Source: an uncultured Microcaldota archaeon (GTDB lineage: Archaea; Micrarchaeota; Micrarchaeia; Anstonellales; Anstonellaceae). From it: 12,077 bases of DNA. Below are positions 5,901 to 12,077 of the stretch, piece after piece (the first letter of the stretch is position 1; every line of letters starts with the position of its first letter). The stretch spans positions 1 through 12,077 of the forward strand of contig CAIXYX010000085.1 of assembly GCA_903923795.1 (NCBI GenBank), written 5' to 3'. The notes beneath the pieces were generated by a model. That model ran no database searches. It was not told the DNA's origin and was given only the letters and a program-made list of their open reading frames with translations. Both the position numbers and the translations under genes were made by a program.

Positions 5901-7226
5901 CTATTTTTTCTGCCTTGATTTGACGAACGAGCCAATCGTCCCGATGATGAAATCGAGCGATGCCTTCTCAAGGCCCGGATAGACGCCGAACCAGAACGTG
6001 TTGTTCATTATCGTGTCAGAGCCCGTCAATTCACCGACAACCCGGAATTGCTTGTTTTTGTAGGCCGGCTGTTTTGTTATATTGCCGGCGAAAACAAGGC
6101 GTGTGGCGATGCCGGCCTTTTCCAAACAGGCGGTGAGCTCGTCGCGGGTGAAGCCCGCATCATCGCGCACAGTGAGCACGAAACCAAACGGCGAGGGATT
6201 CGCTTTCGCAAGCGAGCGGGGCATGATGAAACAGGAGCCGAATGACGAGGACAGAGCCTTAAGCAGATAAGCATGATTTTTGCGTCTCGCGGCCACAAAT
6301 GCATCTGCCTTTTTGAGCTGCTCACAGCCCACCGCGGCCTGCATATCCGTGGCCTTGAGATTGTAGCCGATGTGAGAATAGGTGTATTTGTGGTCATAGC
6401 CGAACGGCAAATCCCCCAATTTCCATCCAAAACGCTTGCTGCAGGTGTTCTCCTCGCCCGGAGCGCACCAGCAGTCGCGGCCCCAGTCACGCATTGATTC
6501 GGCCGCGCGCTTGATTAGGGCAGAAGAGGTGAGCACTGCACCGCCCTCGCCGGTCGTTATGTGATGAGCTGGATAGAATGAGAGTGTGGCCACGTCGCCG
6601 AATGTGCCCACCATCTTGTTGTCCCATTTCGCGCCCAGCGCGTCGCAGCAATCTTCTACGAGAAAGAGCGAATGCTCTTTGCAAAATGAGGAGAGTTTGT
6701 CGAGGTCAAATGGATTTCCCAAAGTGTGCGCCACCATGACGGCTTTTGTCTTGCTTGTGAGCGCCTCCTCCAGATGAGTGAGGTCCATGTTGCAAGTGTC
6801 AACTTCGGCGTCGAGAAATACAGGCACAGCGCCGTTTTGGAGGATTGGATTCACGGTAGTCGGAAACGAGGTGGCGCAGGTGATTACCTCGTCGCCGGGC
6901 TTTATTCTCCGCTGCCCGAAAAGAGGAGAGGTGAGGGCCGAGAGGGCGACCAGATTGGCCGAGGAGCCGGAATTCACGAAGAGGGCGTGCTTGTGCCCCA
7001 TGTATGCGGCCAGCTCTTTCTCGAAACGCAGGCTGTATCGTCCTGCGGTGAGCCAGAAATCGAGAGAGGCATCGACGAGCGATGTAAGCTCTTTATCGTC
7101 GAACACGCGGCCGGCATATCGGATTTTGTCGCCTTTTTTGAAAGCGGCGGGCTTGTGCGCAACCGCATAGAATTCGCGTGTGAGGTCGAGGATTTTCTTG
7201 CGGATGGCGAAAGAGTCAGATTCCAT
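5901..7226 (-). CDS. rfbH: CDP-4-keto-6-deoxyglucose 3-dehydratase (RfbH/AscC/E1 type)
   Basis: This PMP- and [2Fe-2S]-dependent enzyme of the DegT/DnrJ/EryC1 fold removes the C3 hydroxyl of CDP-4-keto-6-deoxyglucose, together with an iron-sulfur reductase. In SFYPAHHITTGEGG the usual PLP-binding Lys is replaced by His (about residue 221), the mark of this dehydratase group. The cluster ligands fit the E1 pattern C-x57-C-x-C-x7-C exactly: Cys194, Cys252, Cys254 and Cys262. The early part has NSGSSANLVALSAL (85-98). The start is ATG 7226 (441 residues). An upstream in-frame TTG would add 22 residues of proline- and phenylalanine-rich sequence unlike the family. No ribosome site precedes the ATG, but a TATA-like box lies 17-30 bases upstream. 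The reductase partner (AscD/DdhD) is not in this window. Confidence 0.94.
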   Translation of the reverse strand: MESDSFAIRKKILDLTREFYAVAHKPAAFKKGDKIRYAGRVFDDKELTSLVDASLDFWLTAGRYSLRFEKELAAYMGHKHALFVNSGSSANLVALSALTSPLFGQRRIKPGDEVITCATSFPTTVNPILQNGAVPVFLDAEVDTCNMDLTHLEEALTSKTKAVMVAHTLGNPFDLDKLSSFCKEHSLFLVEDCCDALGAKWDNKMVGTFGDVATLSFYPAHHITTGEGGAVLTSSALIKRAAESMRDWGRDCWCAPGEENTCSKRFGWKLGDLPFGYDHKYTYSHIGYNLKATDMQAAVGCEQLKKADAFVAARRKNHAYLLKALSSSFGSCFIMPRSLAKANPSPFGFVLTVRDDAGFTRDELTACLEKAGIATRLVFAGNITKQPAYKNKQFRVVGELTGSDTIMNNTFWFGVYPGLEKASLDFIIGTIGSFVKSRQKK

Positions 7227-7242
7227 GAAAGAATAGGAAAGT

Positions 7243-7256
7243 GAAAAAATAAATAG
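7243..7256 (-). promoter_or_regulatory. TATA-like box of rfbH
   Basis: The minus strand reads CTATTTATTTTTTC about 17-30 bases before the ATG at 7226, with no ribosome site in between. This fits a leaderless archaeal promoter. The same T-rich tract could instead end the transcript of the upstream carboligase gene, and it may do both. Confidence 0.4.
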
Positions 7257-7302
7257 ACGATGAGGCGGGGCAGGGGGGATAAAGCGCGTCAAACCCGGAC
7301 AT

Positions 7303-7314
7303 GCGGCGAGCCGC
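7303..7314 (-). terminator. Short GC hairpin after the carboligase stop
   Basis: GCGGC-GA-GCCGC forms a compact five-pair stem directly after the TAA stop of the carboligase gene. A T-rich tract follows about 50 bases later. The two-base loop is too tight for a classic structure and the T tract is distant, so a role in termination or mRNA-end protection is only possible. Confidence 0.25.
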
Positions 7315-9132
7315 TTAGCTCTTTTCCTCCACTGTCGGGATGAGCATCTCGGATTTCAGCTCCTCGCGGCTCATGAATGGGTACATGTCCTCCATGGGCC
7401 GCGAGACCATGCTGCCGTCGGGCTTGGCGTAAGAGCTGACGGTGGGCACAATCTCCTGGTCGGGGTTGCACATGACTTCGCACAAGACCGGCCCGTCGTA
7501 AGCCAGAATCTCCTTGAGTTGGGCGTCGAGCTGCGCGCTCTTGCCCATCTTGAAATATTTGATGCCGTACGCGGCCGCTATTTTCTCGACTGAGGGGAAT
7601 GACACGCCGGATTTAGAATCCGTGCCTATGAAGTCGGAGGCGAAGAATTTGCGCTGCGTCGCGCGGATGGACAGGTATCCGTTGTTGTTCCACACAAAAG
7701 TCTTGATTGGGAGGCGGTGATGCACGATGGTCTGCAATTCCTGCAGATTCATCTGAAACGAGCCGTCGCCGGTGATGCCCAGGACTTCGCCTTTTCCCCG
7801 CGCGATGCTGATGCCAATCGAGGCAGGCAGGGTGAAGCCCATCTCGGCCTGGCAGCCCGAGGTGATGTAGCGCATGCCCTCTTTGAGTTGTATTGCCTGC
7901 GAAAGCACATAGAAAGACGAGCCCGCGTCCGAGACGACGACGGAATCGGGTTTTAGGGCGGCCGAGAGGCGGTCAACGAAATAATAGAGGTTGATGCCAT
8001 GCGTGTCGTCGGAATATTCGGGCAAACAGATGGGCCATTTGCTTTTCCAATGCGCGCATTTGGAGACCCAGTCGGAGAAATCGGATTTTGAGCCGGGCTC
8101 TTTGACCCCGAGTTTTTGGGCCTGCAAAAATTTCTTCGCGTCCGCGTTGATGAAGAGGTCTATTCTGACCGTCTTCTTCTGGTGCTCGATGGGGTCGATG
8201 TCGATTATGACATGCTTGGCTGCTCTGGCGAAATTCGGATAATCATAGCCAATGGAGCTTATGCTAAGGCGGCTGCCCAAGACGATGACTAAATCTGAAT
8301 TCTGCAATGCGAAATTGCCTGCCCGCGTGCCCTTGACGCCGATTCTGCCCACATAGAGCGGATGGGCGCTTGGCATGAGATTCGCCCCCAAAATAGGCGT
8401 GACGAAGGGGATGTTGTGTTTCTCGACAAACTCCTTGAAAGCGGGGATTGCGCCGGCGAGGCGGATGCCCTGCCCTGCGACGATGATGGGCCGTTTGGCT
8501 TGCGAGAAGAGGGTTGCGAGTTTGTCGAGCTCATCGGCCGTGGGCTCTGTTTTGTATGTCGGCTCCAATTCATCTGGCGAGAAATGCTTGAGTTTCGCCT
8601 CGTCTATCGGGGCGGCCTGCACGTCGAGCGGCACGTCTATCCAGCAGGGGCCGGGCCTGCCACTCTTGGCGAGAAAGAGGGCTTTCTCCAAATGATAGGC
8701 GATGGAGAGCGGGTCCTCGACCATGAACGAATATTTGGTGATGGGCTCGACGATTGCGATGATGTCGGCTTCCTGCACCCCGAACTGGCGGAGCGCCAAG
8801 CCCGAGTGGCGCACGGTCTGGATTATCTTCGACTGGCCCGAGATGAAAAGGCAGGGGGTGCTGTCCTGCCATGCGTCGAGAAGGCCGGTGACTGCATTTG
8901 TGCCGCCGCAGCCCGTGGTCACCATGGCGCAGCCGACGCCCTCATTGTAGCGCGCATAAGTAACGGCGGCCATGGCGGCGGCCTGCTCGTGATGGGTGCA
9001 GACGAAACCGAGCTTCTTGTTCTTGACAACCGCGTCGGAGAGATGCATCATCCCGCCTCCGCTGACGAGAAAGACGTCGCCTATGCCGGATTCGGTGAGA
9101 AAACGCGCGATGTAATCTGCGACACGTGTCAT
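7315..9132 (-). CDS. Thiamine-diphosphate carboligase, YerE-like (acetolactate synthase family)
   Basis: This 605-residue member of the acetohydroxyacid synthase/pyruvate decarboxylase family has the ThDP-activating Glu49 in THHEQAAAMA, the middle domain at about 190-340, and the ThDP/metal motif GDGSFQMN (455-462) running to WNNNGY (481-486). The C-terminal tail (SMVSRPMEDMYPF, 574-586) resembles, from memory, enzymes encoded beside rfbH in polysaccharide loci. YerE of Yersinia uses ThDP and FAD to join an acetyl unit from pyruvate to C4 of a CDP-3,6-dideoxy-4-keto sugar. With rfbF, rfbG and rfbH present, that role is the best guess. Plain acetolactate synthase is the alternative, but no regulatory subunit gene or other ilv gene is present. 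The ATG at 9132 is supported by GGGTG six bases upstream. A GTG at 9141 lies within that site. Confidence 0.82.
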   Translation of the reverse strand: MTRVADYIARFLTESGIGDVFLVSGGGMMHLSDAVVKNKKLGFVCTHHEQAAAMAAVTYARYNEGVGCAMVTTGCGGTNAVTGLLDAWQDSTPCLFISGQSKIIQTVRHSGLALRQFGVQEADIIAIVEPITKYSFMVEDPLSIAYHLEKALFLAKSGRPGPCWIDVPLDVQAAPIDEAKLKHFSPDELEPTYKTEPTADELDKLATLFSQAKRPIIVAGQGIRLAGAIPAFKEFVEKHNIPFVTPILGANLMPSAHPLYVGRIGVKGTRAGNFALQNSDLVIVLGSRLSISSIGYDYPNFARAAKHVIIDIDPIEHQKKTVRIDLFINADAKKFLQAQKLGVKEPGSKSDFSDWVSKCAHWKSKWPICLPEYSDDTHGINLYYFVDRLSAALKPDSVVVSDAGSSFYVLSQAIQLKEGMRYITSGCQAEMGFTLPASIGISIARGKGEVLGITGDGSFQMNLQELQTIVHHRLPIKTFVWNNNGYLSIRATQRKFFASDFIGTDSKSGVSFPSVEKIAAAYGIKYFKMGKSAQLDAQLKEILAYDGPVLCEVMCNPDQEIVPTVSSYAKPDGSMVSRPMEDMYPFMSREELKSEMLIPTVEEKS

Positions 9133-9138
9133 GCCAAA

Positions 9139-9170
9139 CACCCAAAAGACCGATTTGATGCTATGATATT
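9139..9170 (-). promoter_or_regulatory. Start region of the carboligase: TATA-like box and GGGTG ribosome site
   Basis: GGGTG on the minus strand at 9143-9139 lies six bases before the ATG at 9132. AATATCATAG at 9170-9161 is a modest TATA-like box that would place the start of transcription near 9140. Together they support the ATG as the start, with a short leader. Confidence 0.4.
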
Positions 9171-9294
9171 TCTTTTCACTGCTTGGAGTATTTCATCCGT
9201 CACTCTTTTTTAACACAGCCCCCCATGTGTAATTGGTAATCCCGGATATTATCGGCAGTAACTACCAACAGCAACAAATCATTTCTCATTTCAC
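9171..9294. promoter_or_regulatory. Divergent intergenic region between the carboligase and the PLP enzyme
   Basis: This region lies between two divergently transcribed genes. It holds a CTTTTTTAA tract (9205-9213) and a weak inverted repeat, ACACA at 9213-9217 with TGTGT at 9226-9230, separated by a C-rich loop. ATATTATC-like A/T patches near 9246-9252 could serve as a plus-strand promoter box. No clear single promoter stands out, and no coding sequence is seen. Confidence 0.3.
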
Positions 9295-9300
9295 GGAGGT
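9295..9300 (+). promoter_or_regulatory. Strong GGAGGT ribosome binding site of the PLP enzyme
   Basis: GGAGGT lies seven bases before the ATG at 9308-9310. It moves the start 25 codons inward from the longest open frame, removing a Gln-rich stretch that does not resemble the family. It is the strongest Shine-Dalgarno sequence in the window. Confidence 0.75.
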
Positions 9301-9307
9301 CGTATTT

Positions 9308-10654
9308 ATGACGCTTGAAGATGTTGTGGCGCGGGCCAAAGTCAAACAAGGCATATGGGAGGAGGAAATCCGGCTGATGCGCGCAAAGAAATTCTCCACC
9401 ATATGCGTGCATGGAGCATACACAAAACGCGAGGCGCTCGACAACAACCACGGGGCCATAATAGAGCCGGTGTGTTCGGCCACCTCGCAGGCGTTCGGGG
9501 ATTCGGACCTCTTGGAGGCCGCGCTGGCGTACAAAGCATCGGCGTGGGCCTATTCGCGCATCGCCAACCCTACCGTCGGATATCTCGAAATTATGCTCTC
9601 CATGCTCGAGGGTTATGGCACAAATCTCAAGACAACGGCCTGCTGCACATCGTCGGGCATGGCCGCCATCAAGGCGGCGGCCGAACCGTTTCTCACAGAT
9701 GAGAAGCCGGGCAAGAAGAACATAGTATCCATGGCGCAGGTCTATGGCGGCACATTCCAGCTCTTCACCGAGCGTTTCGCCCGCGAACGAGGGGTCGAGG
9801 TGCGCTGGGTGGAAAATCCGGATGACGAGGGGGAATGGGCGAAGAAAATCGACTCCGACACGCGCTTTGTGTACGGCGAGAGCCCGTCGAATCCGGGAAT
9901 AGTTCTCTTCGACATCGAGAAGGTGGCTAAACTCGCGCACGCGAAAGGCGTACCGCTCATCACAGACTCCACCATCGCCACGCCGGCCCTCTGCCGCCCC
10001 CTCGAGCACGGCTCGGACATCGTAGTTCATTCGCTCACAAAATCCATGACATGGAGCGGACGGGCCGTCGACGGGGTGCTCATCAGCAAGGAGAACATCA
10101 CCTCGAATGTGCTGAATGCGGATATCAAGCGCGATTTCGCGGGTTGGGTGAAGCTCTGGCCATTGCGCGATGCAGGCGCCTGCGTCAGCCCGGACAGCGC
10201 CTCGCGCACTCTTGACTGCATAAGAGTGCTGCGCAGCACCATGGACCTTCTGAGCCAGAACACCATGGCAGTGGCAGAATATCTCGAGAACCACCCCCGC
10301 GTGGAGAAGGTGAATTACCCCGGATTGAAATCACATCCACAGCACGAATTGGCGAAGAGATACATGCGCCTCGTGGATTCTGGCGAGAATCGGTTCGGGC
10401 ACCTGCTGTCGTTCGAGGTGAAGGGAGGGCATGCGGCGGCGCGCAAAGTGCTTGACCGCCTTAATTTCGTCTTCTCGGCGACTGATTTGGGCCGAATAAA
10501 GTCAATCGCCGTCATCCCGACGATAAGCACGCACCAGCAACAGGGGGAGGAGGCGCGCAAGATAGCCAAAATCCCCGGCAACCTCATCCGTTTGTGCGTG
10601 GGCGCCGAGGATTCGGGCGACCTGAACGCCGAGCTCGGCAAGGCTTTGGGCTGA
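9308..10654 (+). CDS. Cys/Met-metabolism PLP-dependent enzyme (transsulfuration family)
   Basis: This 448-residue PLP enzyme belongs to the family of cystathionine gamma-synthase, cystathionine gamma-lyase, methionine gamma-lyase and O-acetylhomoserine sulfhydrylase. The phosphate-binding YSRIANPT is at 82-89, SSGMAAI at 115-121, YGGT at 146-149, the pyridine-binding Asp220 in TDSTIATP, and the Schiff-base Lys245 in HSLTKSMTWSG. The substrate carboxylate region is THQQQGEE (408-415), with Arg428 in LIRLCVGAED. After the Lys, the usual YxxGH is changed to SMTWSGR, and an extended N-terminus of about 45 residues precedes the core, so the exact reaction cannot be assigned. It is unusual among sugar-nucleotide genes and sits divergent from the carboligase gene. 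Its product could be a sulfur amino acid or a 2-oxo acid. Confidence 0.88.
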   Translation: MTLEDVVARAKVKQGIWEEEIRLMRAKKFSTICVHGAYTKREALDNNHGAIIEPVCSATSQAFGDSDLLEAALAYKASAWAYSRIANPTVGYLEIMLSMLEGYGTNLKTTACCTSSGMAAIKAAAEPFLTDEKPGKKNIVSMAQVYGGTFQLFTERFARERGVEVRWVENPDDEGEWAKKIDSDTRFVYGESPSNPGIVLFDIEKVAKLAHAKGVPLITDSTIATPALCRPLEHGSDIVVHSLTKSMTWSGRAVDGVLISKENITSNVLNADIKRDFAGWVKLWPLRDAGACVSPDSASRTLDCIRVLRSTMDLLSQNTMAVAEYLENHPRVEKVNYPGLKSHPQHELAKRYMRLVDSGENRFGHLLSFEVKGGHAAARKVLDRLNFVFSATDLGRIKSIAVIPTISTHQQQGEEARKIAKIPGNLIRLCVGAEDSGDLNAELGKALG

Positions 10655-10660
10655 GGCATG

Positions 10661-10727
10661 GCTTTGGCAAAGCGCTGGGTTAAGGGCCGTCTGTTTTTTC
10701 ACATTTCCTCTTTTTCGCATTTTTACG
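10661..10727 (+). terminator. Hairpin and T-rich terminator after the PLP enzyme gene
   Basis: GCTTTG-G-CAAAGC at 10661-10673 starts six bases past the stop codon. Several T runs of up to six follow at 10692-10727 on the plus strand. The multiple T tracts fit archaeal termination. This suggests that the PLP enzyme gene is a separate transcript from rfbF. Confidence 0.5.
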
Positions 10728-10752
10728 CCTATCGGGAGAGCCGCCCAAAACC

Positions 10753-10760
10753 ATTAAAAG
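10753..10760 (+). promoter_or_regulatory. Possible TATA box of rfbF
   Basis: ATTAAAAG lies 24-31 bases before the rfbF ATG at 10784, and no ribosome site lies between. The spacing matches the other leaderless starts in the window, but the box is weak. Confidence 0.35.
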
Positions 10761-10783
10761 ATGCAAAAAACACGATTTAACGT

Positions 10784-11578
10784 ATGAAAGAAACACCCAA
10801 AGACACGCCTGTGGTCATACTGTGCGGCGGAGAAGGCACGCGCATGCGCGAGGAGACCGAATTCAAGCCAAAGCCCATGGTCACGGTGGGGGGCAAGCCG
10901 ATTTTGTGGCACATCATGAAAAACTACTCGGCATTCGGGTTCAAGCGCTTCATACTGGCCTTGGGCTACAAAGGCGATATGATCAAAGAGCATTTCGTGC
11001 ATTCGGACATAATGTCCAACGACCTCACGCTGCACATGGGAAAACCTGCGGATGACCAGATACACCGCACCCATGACAGCGAGGACTGGACCATCACGTT
11101 CGCCGACACGGGGCTCAAGGCGCAGACCGGCGCGCGCATAAAGCGCACAGAGAGATATGTGGACACCGACCGTTTCATGGTGACATATGGCGACGGGGTG
11201 GCAGACCTCGACATCGGGCGGCTCATGGCATTTCATAAAAAGGGGGGGCGCATCGGCACGCTGTCCGGAGTGCATCCGCCAAGCCGCTTCGGCCGCATGG
11301 AAATAGAGGGCGAGCGCATTGTCCAGTTCCGCGAAAAACCCGTTTTGGAGGAATATGTCAACGGCGGATTCTACGTTTTCGAAAAGAAGATGTTCGACCG
11401 CCTCGATGACGCCGATTCGTGCGTGCTCGAGCGGGAACCACTGGGCCGATTGGCGCAGGACGGCCAATTGGGAATTTACAAACACGACGGATTCTGGCAC
11501 ATGATGGACACTTACAAGGATTATCTTGACCTGAACAGGATTTGGGATTCGGGCACTGTGCCGTGGAAGAAATGGTGA
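10784..11578 (+). CDS. rfbF: Glucose-1-phosphate cytidylyltransferase
   Basis: This enzyme makes CDP-glucose from CTP and glucose-1-phosphate, the first step of the CDP-3,6-dideoxyhexose pathway. The signature CGGEGTRMREETEFKPKPM covers residues 14-32; the ETEFKPKPM part separates it from thymidylyl- and uridylyltransferases. YGDGVADLD (135-143) holds the metal-binding Asp. EKP (184-186), NGGFYVF (193-199), MDTYKD (241-246) and the closing GTVPWKKW are all characteristic. At 264 residues it matches the family length of about 257. It follows a T-rich terminator and appears to open a new plus-strand unit with rfbG, whose start is 49 bases downstream. No ribosome site is visible, so a leaderless start is likely. 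Confidence 0.96.
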   Translation: MKETPKDTPVVILCGGEGTRMREETEFKPKPMVTVGGKPILWHIMKNYSAFGFKRFILALGYKGDMIKEHFVHSDIMSNDLTLHMGKPADDQIHRTHDSEDWTITFADTGLKAQTGARIKRTERYVDTDRFMVTYGDGVADLDIGRLMAFHKKGGRIGTLSGVHPPSRFGRMEIEGERIVQFREKPVLEEYVNGGFYVFEKKMFDRLDDADSCVLEREPLGRLAQDGQLGIYKHDGFWHMMDTYKDYLDLNRIWDSGTVPWKKW

Positions 11579-11627
11579 GCCGGCCGAAGACGGAAATGGC
11601 CGATTCTGGGAATGGCGGGTTTGTGGT

Positions 11628-12077
11628 ATGACCTCTTCTTCATCATTTTGGAAAAACAAGCGCGTGATGGTCACGGGCCACACCGGATTCAAGGGCTCAT
11701 GGCTGTGCGAGATGCTTCTTGGTTTCGGGGCGGATGTGAGCGGATACGCGCTTGAGCCGAACACAAAACCGAATCTTTTCTCCATTTTGGGCCTTGACAA
11801 GCGAATGTCGAGCCATATCACAGACATAAGGGATTTTGACAAACTTCGCTCTGTGATTGAGGAGGAGAAGCCGCAGGTGCTGCTCCACTTGGCCGCCCAG
11901 CCGCTTGTCCGCGCCAGCTATACGGAGCCGAAATACACATTTGAAACAAACGTGATGGGCACGGTGAATGCTCTCGAGGCGGTTCGGCAAACGAATTGTG
12001 TGAAGAGCGCGGTGATGATTACCACCGACAAGGTGTATGAGAACCCCGAAGATGGGCATGCGTTCAAAGAGAACGAC
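11628..12077 (+). CDS. rfbG: CDP-glucose 4,6-dehydratase, N-terminal part (cut by window end)
   Basis: This is the second step of the CDP pathway: NAD-dependent conversion of CDP-glucose to CDP-4-keto-6-deoxyglucose, the substrate of RfbH. The first 150 codons are present and remain open at the window end. The start FWKNKRVMVTGHTGFKGSWL (6-25) is the hallmark of RfbG, with the Rossmann motif GHTGFKG. LLHLAAQPLVRASY (96-109) and ITTDKVYEN (136-144) are also typical. The last of these carries the catalytic Thr and an Asp-Lys in place of the Asp-Glu seen in dTDP-glucose dehydratases, as is usual for CDP-glucose dehydratase. The Tyr-x3-Lys lies past the edge. The ATG chosen is the only good start. 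The full protein should be about 355-360 residues. No strong ribosome site is seen. Confidence 0.94.
   Translation, partial: MTSSSSFWKNKRVMVTGHTGFKGSWLCEMLLGFGADVSGYALEPNTKPNLFSILGLDKRMSSHITDIRDFDKLRSVIEEEKPQVLLHLAAQPLVRASYTEPKYTFETNVMGTVNALEAVRQTNCVKSAVMITTDKVYENPEDGHAFKEND

Noticed and set aside
7227..7292. Extension of RfbH by 22 residues to an upstream TTG
   Set aside because: The added residues do not fit the family, they cross the TATA-like box, and the ATG at 7226 gives the normal RfbH N-terminus.
8362..9213. A 283-codon open frame on the plus strand opposite the carboligase
   Set aside because: It is the complement of a well-supported ThDP enzyme, without motifs or a ribosome site of its own.
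9200..10294. A 364-codon open frame on the minus strand opposite the PLP enzyme
   Set aside because: It lies antisense to a gene with clear family motifs, its translation is rich in Arg, His, Cys and Ala without any recognisable domain, and no start signal precedes it.
10754..11842. A 362-codon open frame on the minus strand opposite rfbF and the start of rfbG
   Set aside because: It spans two real plus-strand genes and the gap between them, and has no domain. It is a by-product of codon composition in the real genes.

Overview
This window is a surface-polysaccharide (nucleotide-sugar) locus with two pathways. A complete dTDP-L-rhamnose set, rfbA-rfbB-rfbC-rfbD, runs on the minus strand at the left. 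A CDP-3,6-dideoxyhexose set lies at the right: rfbH and a YerE-like thiamine-diphosphate carboligase on the minus strand, then rfbF and the start of rfbG on the plus strand. Between them are a plus-strand family 2 glycosyltransferase and a Fic-domain protein. No rRNA, tRNA, CRISPR array or insertion sequence was recognised, and no gap between genes exceeds about 175 bases.

Host: the translation and promoter signals look archaeal rather than bacterial, and a DPANN-type archaeon is my guess. Genes that open a transcription unit (rfbA, the glycosyltransferase, fic, rfbH, rfbF) have no Shine-Dalgarno sequence. Instead they carry an A/T-rich TATA-like box about 24-32 bases before the ATG, as expected for leaderless archaeal mRNAs. 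Genes inside operons have GGTG/GGTGA-type ribosome sites (rfbB, the small membrane protein). Presumed transcript ends carry T-rich tracts. The Fic protein has an N-terminal segment that I associate with archaeal Fic proteins from memory. All of this is inferred from sequence patterns, not from a taxonomic search.

Layout: 1-139 is the trailer of the minus operon, with a possible promoter for a gene off the left edge. Positions 140-3801 (minus) hold rfbA, rfbB (4-base overlap), rfbC, rfbD and a small membrane protein, read from right to left. Positions 3854-4888 (plus) encode a rhamnosyltransferase-like GT2 that shares a divergent promoter region with rfbA. Positions 4930-5805 (minus) encode Fic, with an 11-base direct repeat around its TATA-like box. 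Positions 5901-7226 and 7315-9132 (minus) encode RfbH and the YerE-like enzyme. Positions 9308-10654 (plus) encode a Cys/Met-metabolism PLP enzyme, followed by rfbF and the first 150 codons of rfbG.

How they fit together: RfbA, B, C and D turn glucose-1-phosphate into dTDP-L-rhamnose, a likely donor for the GT2. RfbF and RfbG make CDP-4-keto-6-deoxyglucose, and RfbH removes the C3 hydroxyl (with a reductase not in this window). A YerE-type enzyme would then add a two-carbon (or larger) acyl unit from a 2-oxo acid to C4. That is the route to branched 3,6-dideoxyhexoses such as yersiniose. The PLP enzyme, divergent from the carboligase, is unusual in this setting and could supply the 2-oxo acid, although that is only a hypothesis.
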